A stretch of DNA of 23,481 nucleotides from Candidatus Heimdallarchaeota archaeon. GTDB lineage: Archaea > Asgardarchaeota > Heimdallarchaeia > Heimdallarchaeales > Kariarchaeaceae. The DNA is taken from positions 1 through 23,481 of the forward strand of contig JAAFKL010000354.1 of assembly GCA_021399405.1 (NCBI GenBank), read 5' to 3'. Each line of letters begins with the position of its first letter. Within the stretch, counting starts at the first letter, position 1. This document shows, piece by piece, positions 17,292 to 23,481 of this stretch. The notes below the pieces were generated by a model. That model saw only the letters and a list, made by a program, of their open reading frames with translations. It ran no database searches and was not told where the DNA came from. The translations under genes were made by a program, and so were the position numbers.

Positions 17292-18218
17292 TTAAATTAC
17301 ATTATAATCTTTCTCGTTTTCAATAATATCGGGTATAACGGTAGCAGCACGCTCTCTAGCCAGTTGTGAAGACCAAGTAAGATTGATTGTTTTTTTACCA
17401 GTGTATATCAATGGCATGGGGAGACCTGCAGACAAAACTCGTGGAAACAACCTTTTCAATGAATCAGGGTCACACCGTAATCTTACCAACTTTGTCTTTC
17501 CCTTCTTATCAAAACGAATGTCATAGGTTAATTCCTCTTGCTTAACAAGTTTCCGAATCTCTTTGATAAATCCAATTGTATAGCCAACCGAAAATTCCTT
17601 ACTGTATTCTACTTGCCCATTAAATATTTCTAAAAGATAAGGCATTATCCTAATATCATCAATATTGTACTCTTCTGCAATCTTGAGAAACTTTTTAGAA
17701 ATACTACCATATTTCCTCAACCGTTGATAGTACTCTATGGACAATTTTAGACCGTCATAATCTCCATGTTTGAGTTTATAGCCAAAAAATTTAGCAACAT
17801 GTTTGAGAGCAAGGGAACCTGCAGGGGGTGTACAACTTCTACCAAATATAGTACAAAAATCGAGCCAAGCACGTTTACTCATAGTATCTAGTAATGCATT
17901 GTTCTTTGTCCTCTTTGCTGCATTCCACAAAACTCTAAAGTCAAAATTTGTTCTAGAATAACATATCAATGGTTTGTTGGGTAAATTTTCCAAATAATTG
18001 GAAAACAGTTCTAGAATCTTATTTTCCTCATTTTCAGAGTAAGCAGTAAATTGTGTTACATTGTTTTGATAAAGGAGACCAATCATCCAGATCTCGTGGC
18101 CACCAAGATCGGTTTCTATATCAATGTATATGGAATCTTCAATTCTCGGCATAATCATTTTTGACTTCCAAATCAATTTTTTTTCTTTTGGATCAACGAC
18201 ATTACGCCTGTGCAACAT
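17292..18218 (-). CDS. DEDD-superfamily (RNase H-like) exonuclease
   Basis: A 308-residue predicted 3'-5' exonuclease related to the YprB-type RNase_H_2 family. Motif I is DIETD (D33 and E35), motif II is the aspartate of CYSRTNFDF (D93), and motif III is EEYNIDDI (Y184 to D188, Y-x-x-x-D) followed by a helix. All four acidic metal ligands thus appear present. The fold ends near residue 200; residues 205-308 are an extra basic C-terminal part with no recognised domain, possibly for substrate binding. The start is the ATG at 18218; an in-frame stop lies a few codons upstream, and ATGs at residues 21 and 23 are alternatives just ahead of motif I. A TATA-like TAATTAATAT (- strand, about 18261-18270) precedes it. 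It is divergent from nadM and converges on the TPR gene. A role in DNA repair or RNA decay is inference. Confidence 0.75.
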   Translation of the reverse strand: MLHRRNVVDPKEKKLIWKSKMIMPRIEDSIYIDIETDLGGHEIWMIGLLYQNNVTQFTAYSENEENKILELFSNYLENLPNKPLICYSRTNFDFRVLWNAAKRTKNNALLDTMSKRAWLDFCTIFGRSCTPPAGSLALKHVAKFFGYKLKHGDYDGLKLSIEYYQRLRKYGSISKKFLKIAEEYNIDDIRIMPYLLEIFNGQVEYSKEFSVGYTIGFIKEIRKLVKQEELTYDIRFDKKGKTKLVRLRCDPDSLKRLFPRVLSAGLPMPLIYTGKKTINLTWSSQLARERAATVIPDIIENEKDYNVI

Positions 18219-18344
18219 GCAGGGGTTTGCTACATCAGATTAAACCATTATTGTGTATTGATATTAATTAGTGTGATATCTCTGTAGATGTGTGGTTGAC
18301 CTTTTGAGGAGACAATTATCATAAAAGTGGGAAATATTCGGTTA

Positions 18345-18358
18345 AAATTATATAATTT
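18345..18358 (+). promoter_or_regulatory. Putative TATA box of nadM
   Basis: AAATTATATAATTT is a strong, palindromic TATA-type element. Transcription would begin about 26 bases after its centre, near 18377, leaving a leader of roughly 64 bases before the GTG start. This differs from the leaderless genes on the left of the window. Confidence 0.5.
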
Positions 18359-18360
18359 CG

Positions 18361-18383
18361 GTCAATTACATTGACATTTTTTT
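18361..18383 (+). promoter_or_regulatory. Dyad followed by T7 ahead of nadM (operator or attenuator)
   Basis: GTCAAT-TAC-ATTGAC (18361-18375) is a perfect inverted repeat with a three-base centre. One base later comes a run of seven T (18377-18383). It lies between the TATA box and the predicted transcription start, the usual place for an archaeal repressor site. If transcription instead starts further upstream, the same sequence would read as a small hairpin plus U-tract, an intrinsic-terminator shape. Confidence 0.45.
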
Positions 18384-18387
18384 GCGA

Positions 18388-18419
18388 GAGGTGATCATTC
18401 AATCGTAATGTTGATTTGA
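18388..18419 (+). promoter_or_regulatory. Strong Shine-Dalgarno site and three-codon mini-frame ahead of nadM
   Basis: GAGGTGATC (18388-18396) is a full match to the complement of the 16S rRNA 3' end. Eleven bases later an ATG (18408) opens a frame of three codons, Met-Leu-Ile, ending in TGA (18417-18419). This frame is the same as that of nadM, whose GTG start at 18441 has no Shine-Dalgarno site of its own. It may be a regulatory upstream mini-ORF or coincidence. Confidence 0.35.
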
Positions 18420-18440
18420 AATTAACTGTACAACAATTTA

Positions 18441-18977
18441 GTGACAAAAAGAGGTCTTGTAATTGGACGATTTCAACCACCACATTTAGGTCATTTAAGT
18501 GTGATAAAAGAAGTATTGAAACAGCAAGACGAAGTAATAATTGTCGTTGCTGCAGCTCAATTAAGTCATACAAAGAAAAATCCACTGACTGCAGGAGAAA
18601 GAGTCACACTTATTCGTTTAATGTTGGAATCTGAAAACATTGACCCGACAAAATTTTGGATAATTCCAGCACAAGATATTATGGATAATCCTTTGTGGGT
18701 ACATCATATCAAGAGATTAGTTCCTAAATTTGATATCTTTTACAGCAATAACCCCTTTACCAAGATGCTATTTGAGGAAGCCGGGTTTGAGGTTAAAATA
18801 ACAGGAATTATCAACCGAGGAAAATATGAAGGTACAAAAATAAGATCAGATTTTATTCATGACAAAGACGTCTCAGGGTCACTAAATTCTGAAGTGGTAA
18901 AATTACTGAATCTATGGAAAATTAAAGATAGATTGCTAGCGGTACAAGATGAAAATCCAGTTGCTGATTTAGTTTAA
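18441..18977 (+). CDS. nadM: Archaeal-type nicotinamide-nucleotide adenylyltransferase
   Basis: A 178-residue enzyme that joins NMN and ATP to give NAD+ and pyrophosphate, the last common step of NAD synthesis and salvage, in the cytoplasm. It is of the archaeal (nadM) nucleotidyltransferase type. The N-terminal GRFQPPHLGH (9-18) holds the H-x-G-H nucleotide-binding motif; NPLTAGERVTLI (47-58) is typical of archaeal NMNAT; EGTKIR (130-135) corresponds to the C-terminal ATP-binding motif. The length is normal for the family. The only usable start is GTG at 18441: upstream in-frame stops lie at 18417 and 18423. Regulation may involve the dyad and mini-frame in the leader. It converges on the acyltransferase gene with four bases between stops. 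Confidence 0.95.
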   Translation: MTKRGLVIGRFQPPHLGHLSVIKEVLKQQDEVIIVVAAAQLSHTKKNPLTAGERVTLIRLMLESENIDPTKFWIIPAQDIMDNPLWVHHIKRLVPKFDIFYSNNPFTKMLFEEAGFEVKITGIINRGKYEGTKIRSDFIHDKDVSGSLNSEVVKLLNLWKIKDRLLAVQDENPVADLV

Positions 18978-18981
18978 TAAA

Positions 18982-19830
18982 TTAACGATGACTTTGATCT
19001 CTGTAAGGACCTACTGGACGTAAGGCTTCTATGTTATCCATAATTCTATCCACAACTATTCTCGATGTTTCTTTAGAAGCCGGTAACTCTCTTAAATCAT
19101 CCATGTAAACAGGCTTACCATATTTCACTTGTAATTTAATGGATTTAGGACCTTTTCCATATGTTAGTTTACGGCCAAGAGGCATTGCAAATTCAGCACC
19201 AGAAATGAATACGGGTATTATCACAGATTTACTTGAGTGGGCGATTTTTCCTGATCCTAGTTTACCTGGATTGCATCCGTTACATGCTGGATCTTTGTGA
19301 CGTTGTCCTTCTGGGAACCATAAAAGTGAGTTTTTAGAACTTCTTTTAATTGCATAATCAACAATTTGAATATCTTTTGAACCTTTCTTCATGGGAAACG
19401 CGTTAAAAAGAGAGATGAATTTTCTCATAAACCTATTCTTGAAGAGTTTCTCATCAGCAATAATGTCGATAGATTTTTGTAATCTTTTTGTAGCCCCTAT
19501 TATTGCTAAAGGTCCATCAAGATGACTTATATGATTAGGCATAAGAATTATATTTTTGTCATTTGGAATATTCTCTAAACCTTCATACTTTACATTCCAA
19601 CCAAATCTAACCATCCATCGAAAAACTGGTGCCACTAGTTTCATGGTAAAATGGTTTGATTGAAAATCATAATCAAAGAAATCAGCGGGTCCAAGCTTGC
19701 CATGTCCATCATATAATTTTGTTTTAGAATATCCTTTTTTATCTTTTAAGACTGATTCCTCTGAACGAGTGATTTTTCCAATTTCGGTTTCGGCGGAAGG
19801 GTAGGGGGACTTGTTTTGAAATATACTCAT
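18982..19830 (-). CDS. PlsC-like 1-acylglycerol-3-phosphate acyltransferase
   Basis: A 282-residue member of the PlsC acyltransferase family, which in bacteria and eukaryotes transfers an acyl chain to lysophosphatidate. Catalytic H-x-x-x-x-D is NHISHLD (H100, D105); a basic stretch KLFKNRFMRKF (128-138) stands at motif II; FPEG is at 172-175; the hydrophobic IIPVFISG (204-211) is motif IV. The active site thus looks intact. An insertion-like CNGCNPG follows FPEG, with two cysteines (C183, C186) that could bind metal; this is unusual. The N-terminal 60 residues are polar, and there is no clear membrane span, so it would be a peripheral membrane protein. Archaeal lipids are ether-linked isoprenoids, so the true acceptor and donor are uncertain. 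It is on the same strand as rpoB, 294 bases downstream, and has its own promoter elements. Confidence 0.85.
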   Translation of the reverse strand: MSIFQNKSPYPSAETEIGKITRSEESVLKDKKGYSKTKLYDGHGKLGPADFFDYDFQSNHFTMKLVAPVFRWMVRFGWNVKYEGLENIPNDKNIILMPNHISHLDGPLAIIGATKRLQKSIDIIADEKLFKNRFMRKFISLFNAFPMKKGSKDIQIVDYAIKRSSKNSLLWFPEGQRHKDPACNGCNPGKLGSGKIAHSSKSVIIPVFISGAEFAMPLGRKLTYGKGPKSIKLQVKYGKPVYMDDLRELPASKETSRIVVDRIMDNIEALRPVGPYRDQSHR

Positions 19831-19903
19831 GCTATCACTAAATTAATTTGTAAGTGGAAATCAGTGAATTCAGCCAAAGACTGAAAATAAGTGCAAATTG
19901 CAT

Positions 19904-19922
19904 GGATTGTATTAAACAATCC
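19904..19922 (-). promoter_or_regulatory. Perfect dyad at the predicted transcription start of the acyltransferase gene
   Basis: GGATTGTATTAAACAATCC has seven-base perfect arms (19904-19910 and 19916-19922) around a five-base centre. On the - strand it falls at or just after the transcription start predicted from the TATA box at 19947-19956, where a bound repressor would block initiation. Alternatively it is a hairpin in the roughly 95-base leader. Confidence 0.45.
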
Positions 19923-19931
19923 CTACAACCC

Positions 19932-19982
19932 TATATTTTTTTCATACTTTATAAAGATGGGGACATAATCTTATATTTTTTT
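19932..19982 (-). promoter_or_regulatory. TATA box flanked by two A7TATA direct repeats
   Basis: CTTTATAAAG (19947-19956) is a good TATA box for the acyltransferase gene. It is flanked by two copies of an 11-base element reading AAAAAAATATA on the - strand (19932-19942 and 19972-19982), spaced by exactly 40 bases, about four helical turns. The repeats could be protein-binding or bent-DNA elements; the nearer one is also a possible TATA box. Confidence 0.4.
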
Positions 19983-20015
19983 AGGAGAAAGACATATTAA
20001 TGCAACCTTGTAAAG

Positions 20016-20076
20016 GACTCTGAGTCTTGTTATTTGGGCGAATATAGAACCATTTATTTTGATATTATTAATGGTT
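20016..20076 (-). repeat. Two short dyads downstream of rpoB
   Basis: GACTC-T-GAGTC (20016-20026) is a perfect dyad and AACCATT...AATGGTT (20048-20054 and 20070-20076) is a seven-base inverted repeat with a 15-base loop. Both lie in the 294-base spacer between rpoB and the acyltransferase gene. The larger one could be the 3' hairpin of the rpoB mRNA, but no U-tract follows on that strand. I see no gene in the spacer. Confidence 0.3.
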
Positions 20077-20124
20077 TATTTCTATTTAATATATAGTTTT
20101 ATTATAGTTTCAAGCTTTCGTAGA

Positions 20125-23100
20125 TTACATTTTATTTTCAAGTTCAATTCTTGGAGCGATTCCAAGTGACATTAATTCTTGTATTAATAATTTGAAAGCA
20201 TAACTAATAATGATTTTTGATACAGGTGTATCTTCTCTACAAACTGGACATTGAAGTTTCTCTAATCTTCTATTATACTGAGCAAGGAAACCACATTTTT
20301 CACAGAATAATGCTTCGGATTTATCTGATTCATCAAGAAGACGTTCTTTTAGAATCAGAGCAGTACCATGACCAATCAAACAATCTCTTTCCATTTCTCC
20401 GAATTTTAGACCTCCTTCACGACTTCTACCTTCAGTAGGTTGTCTGGTAAGAATTTGTACTGGTCCTCGAGCTCGTGCATGGATCTTATCATTGACAAGA
20501 TGGTGTAGTTTCTGATAAAAAGCAACACCTACGAATACATCAGATATTAATTTTTCTCCAGTTCTACCATCATACATAACTTCTCGTCCATATTTCTGGA
20601 AACCAAGATCATGTAATCCATCCTTGATATTATCTGCAGATACTCCTTCGAAAGCAGTTGCTCTGATAAAATCACCACTAACTGAAGCAAGTTTACCTGC
20701 CAACAATTCCATTAACTGACCAATTGTCATTCTTGATGGAATAGCATGTGGATTAATAATCAAATCTGGAGATAGTCCAGTTTCAGTAAATGGCATATCT
20801 TCTTGTTTAATTAACACACCGATAATACCTTTCTGACCATGTCGGGAAGCAAATTTATCACCAAGTTCTGGAATTCTTAATGATCGCATTTTTACCTTAA
20901 TTAATCGATGACCTTCCTGAGTTTCTGTGAAAATAACCGTATCAACAATACCCGATTCACCAAATCTCATATTGGTTGAGGTTTCTCGTCGATGTTCCAT
21001 TGGATGATCAAATTCTTGTTGAGTTTCAAGGAATCTTGGAGGTGAGGTTCGTCCGATGATTACTTCACCAGTTTTACCATTAACAAATGTTTCTGGTTCT
21101 ACAACACCGTCCTCAGCTAAATGCTTGTAAGCTTCTGGAGCTTTGAATCCCCGTACATCTTCGGTGGGTATTTGGAATACGTCTTCTTGACCACCTGGAT
21201 AACGTCTCTCTTCAGAGTCATAAGATCTGAAGAAAGTTGACCTTCCAAGACCACGTTCAATAGATGATCGGTTCATAATAAGAGAATCTTCCATATTGTA
21301 TCCATTGTAAGATAACACAGCAACAATGAAATTTTGCCCTGCAGGTCTACTGTCAAATCCAATTGCAGTCATACCATGGGTCTTCACTAATGGAACTTGA
21401 GGATAATGTAAAATGTGGGATCTCGTGTCCAATCTTAACCGAAAATTGGCTGCATAGATACCAAGTGATTGTTTAGCCATTCCTGCTTCGTAAACATTAC
21501 GATCTGAACGATTGTGTTCTGGAAATGGGATAAGAGAAGCACAGATACCTAATATAGTTGCTGGAGAAATTTCTAAATGTGTATGATCTTTATTGAGTTG
21601 TTCAACTTCTATTGCAATGTATGAATTCTCTTCCTCTTCAGCATCGAGATATTCAATTATTCCTTGTCTAGTAAGATCACTCCATCTCTTATCACCAACC
21701 CTAACCTGTTCAACATGGTCCTTGGTGAGAGAAGGTATACCTTCTTTTACAATAATTAACGGTCTTCGAACTCGTCCTTGGTCTGAATTGATAAGAACTT
21801 CATTCATCTTTGTATAGTATGCTACATTTACCTCTGGTGCAAATATACGATTCCTTCTTCCATTTCTAATCTTGTAAGATAACATTTCCCCATTGGGATA
21901 ATAGCCCACTAGGGTTCCATTGAGGAACACTCGTGCGTGAGCTGGATCTGGTGCGACATCTTCTTGCATCAAACCTAAATCTAACAGTTCTTGTAATACA
22001 AATGTACTTTCAATCTGAGTGCTAATATAAGCTTGCAATGCTAGATTCTTAACTAAACCACAATTAGGTCCTTCTGGTGTTTCATTAGGACATACTTTAC
22101 CCCAGTGAGTGGGATGTAAATCTCGTGCTTCGAAATGTGGTTGACTTCTTGATAAAGGTGAAACTACACGCCTAAGATGGCTTAATGAGGACATATAATT
22201 TGTACGATCTAATAATTGGGATACTCCAGCTTTACCACCAACCCAGTTTCCTGTAGCAAGTGCATGTCTAAGCCTCTCAGTGATCACGTCAGCCCTTACT
22301 GCAGTCTTGAGGAATGCGCCCTTCTTGTTTGCATTTCTTTCTAATTGATATTTAATATCACGAGTTAGGCTTCGGAATGCATTTCTAAATAATAATAATA
22401 ATAGATCTCCTGCAAGGTTTAATCGTTTGCTTGCATAATGATCTTTGTCATCTGGGTTCCTATCTCCGACTTCTAATTCAAGCACTCTTTGTGCCATCAA
22501 ACAGAGGAAATAAGCTTTCTTAATTCGTGCCTCTTTGTTATTGCCGAGATGTGGTAACAGATATCTATCAAGAACTTGTTCAGTTCTGTTAATTCGGTAC
22601 TCTTTGGTCTGACCAACTGCAACTCGTTTACCAATATAATCTAGAGCTTGTTCTTGAGTTCTGACAGTTTCTGCTTGTAATATTGGAAGTAGTTTTCCTT
22701 GAAGCTCAGCAGTTGAAGCAATTCTTCTTGCGATAGCTCCATCTTTCTCTAAGCCTAGTGCTCTTAGAAGAACAATTAGCGATATTTTCCGAGAAACACT
22801 TGGGAATGAAACCCTTAAGTTTCCATCTCTAGTTCTTTCAAGTGTAACTGGTGCTCGAAAACCTTTCATCGTAGAGAATACTTTTGCTAAAGATGTAGCT
22901 GATTTATTATGTAATTTTTCAACTAATATTCGATTTGGAGCTAAATCTTCTTGTGTTACGAGTACTCTTTCTGAACCATTTACAATGAAGTAGCCTCCAG
23001 GGTCTGAAGGATCTTCACCGTGGGCAATCATCACTCCCTCATCGGGAGAATTCATTGCAAGACGGCATTTATCTGAACGAAGCATAATAGGAAGATGACC

Positions 23101-23481
23101 AACATAAACCGAAGTAGTTGAAACAGCATTCATTTTTCGTGGGATGTGAGTCCCAAGGAGGGATTGCTTTTCTTCGGGGTAACGAGGAGTCATTTTGAGA
23201 CTTAACATTGCTGCATAAGTCAAATTCCTTGTTCTGGCATCTTGAGGCCAAGTTTGGGTTGAAGAACCATCAGCTTCTTTGATAGTTGGTTCTCCAAGAG
23301 AGATCGTATCCAATTCCACATACATTCCTGATGGATCATCTGGCTGGATTACCCGCTCCTCATCTACGACTTGCTGAAGCCCATATTTGATAAAATGGTT
23401 ATATGAGTCTAAATGCTGTCGTACGAGTCCTAATTCACTGAACATACTATTGAGAAGGACCCATTTCTCATCTGCAGTAAA
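20125..23481 (-). CDS. rpoB: DNA-directed RNA polymerase subunit B (5' end outside window)
   Basis: The second-largest subunit of archaeal RNA polymerase, forming half of the catalytic cleft. 1118 residues are visible and the frame stays open to the right edge: the codons just upstream of the internal Met at 23445 read FTADEKWVLLNS, then MFSELGLVRQHLDSYN, the usual RpoB N-terminal helix, so Met 23445 is not the start and only the first residues are missing. Hallmarks include GYNMEDS (21283-21303), GDKFASRHGQKG (20827-20862), HAIPSRMTIGQLMELLAGK and a C-terminal four-cysteine zinc site (CEKC at 20293-20304, CPVC at 20239-20250). The subunit is a single chain, not split into B'' and B' as in methanogens and haloarchaea. 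The next gene on this strand is the acyltransferase, not rpoA1. Confidence 0.98.
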   Translation of the reverse strand, partial: FTADEKWVLLNSMFSELGLVRQHLDSYNHFIKYGLQQVVDEERVIQPDDPSGMYVELDTISLGEPTIKEADGSSTQTWPQDARTRNLTYAAMLSLKMTPRYPEEKQSLLGTHIPRKMNAVSTTSVYVGHLPIMLRSDKCRLAMNSPDEGVMIAHGEDPSDPGGYFIVNGSERVLVTQEDLAPNRILVEKLHNKSATSLAKVFSTMKGFRAPVTLERTRDGNLRVSFPSVSRKISLIVLLRALGLEKDGAIARRIASTAELQGKLLPILQAETVRTQEQALDYIGKRVAVGQTKEYRINRTEQVLDRYLLPHLGNNKEARIKKAYFLCLMAQRVLELEVGDRNPDDKDHYASKRLNLAGDLLLLLFRNAFRSLTRDIKYQLERNANKKGAFLKTAVRADVITERLRHALATGNWVGGKAGVSQLLDRTNYMSSLSHLRRVVSPLSRSQPHFEARDLHPTHWGKVCPNETPEGPNCGLVKNLALQAYISTQIESTFVLQELLDLGLMQEDVAPDPAHARVFLNGTLVGYYPNGEMLSYKIRNGRRNRIFAPEVNVAYYTKMNEVLINSDQGRVRRPLIIVKEGIPSLTKDHVEQVRVGDKRWSDLTRQGIIEYLDAEEEENSYIAIEVEQLNKDHTHLEISPATILGICASLIPFPEHNRSDRNVYEAGMAKQSLGIYAANFRLRLDTRSHILHYPQVPLVKTHGMTAIGFDSRPAGQNFIVAVLSYNGYNMEDSLIMNRSSIERGLGRSTFFRSYDSEERRYPGGQEDVFQIPTEDVRGFKAPEAYKHLAEDGVVEPETFVNGKTGEVIIGRTSPPRFLETQQEFDHPMEHRRETSTNMRFGESGIVDTVIFTETQEGHRLIKVKMRSLRIPELGDKFASRHGQKGIIGVLIKQEDMPFTETGLSPDLIINPHAIPSRMTIGQLMELLAGKLASVSGDFIRATAFEGVSADNIKDGLHDLGFQKYGREVMYDGRTGEKLISDVFVGVAFYQKLHHLVNDKIHARARGPVQILTRQPTEGRSREGGLKFGEMERDCLIGHGTALILKERLLDESDKSEALFCEKCGFLAQYNRRLEKLQCPVCREDTPVSKIIISYAFKLLIQELMSLGIAPRIELENKM

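Noticed and set aside
18408..18440. Extending nadM upstream to the ATG at 18408.
   Set aside because: Although in the same frame, TGA at 18417 and TAA at 18423 interrupt it, and the GTG start gives a normal family N-terminus.
20000..20023. ATG with an upstream GGAGA on the + strand in the rpoB spacer.
   Set aside because: The frame closes after seven codons (MQPCKGL), too short to support as a gene.
23443..23445. ATG at 23445 as the rpoB start.
   Set aside because: The reading frame continues upstream to the window edge with residues typical of RpoB, so it is an internal methionine.
1..23481. Search for CRISPR arrays, tRNA or rRNA genes, insertion sequences, transposases, integrases and Walker-type defence ATPases.
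   Set aside because: No regularly spaced direct repeats, no cloverleaf, no terminal inverted repeats and no matching protein motifs were seen.

Overview
The window looks like a piece of an AT-rich archaeal chromosome. The evidence is an unsplit archaeal-type RNA polymerase subunit B at the right edge, an archaeal-type NMN adenylyltransferase (nadM), and TATA boxes about 25-30 bases upstream of several start codons, implying leaderless or nearly leaderless mRNAs. The giant cysteine-free surface protein fits a lineage such as the Asgard archaea, but that placement is inference; nothing here proves the phylum.

Left part (1-13550), all on the + strand: a SAP-domain protein with a C-terminal cysteine cluster; a 2113-residue secreted, membrane-anchored protein built of Ig-like beta-sandwich repeats; a 1433-residue soluble protein of unknown family with one winged-helix-like segment and a very basic linker; a 277-residue protein whose C-terminal half looks like two AbrB/SpoVT-type hairpins in tandem; and a small membrane protein. 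The surface giant, the soluble giant and the 277-residue gene share an extended promoter of the form CTTATATARATTTGA at nearly the same distance from their start codons, which suggests joint control.

Middle part (13575-17272): a DinB-fold metalloprotein on the - strand, divergent from a 972-residue TPR protein that ends in two membrane segments.

Right part (17292-23481): a DEDD/RNase H-like exonuclease (-), nadM (+), a bacterial-type PlsC-like acyltransferase (-), and rpoB (-), which runs off the right edge. In many archaea rpoB is followed by rpoA1; here it is followed by a 294-base spacer and the acyltransferase gene.

Three convergent gene pairs are separated by only 24, 19 and 4 bases, so their transcripts probably overlap at the 3' ends. 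Several intergenic regions carry short perfect dyads next to or over the predicted promoter elements (ahead of nadM, the acyltransferase and the 152-residue membrane protein), which may be operators. I saw no tRNA, rRNA, CRISPR array, insertion sequence or transposase.
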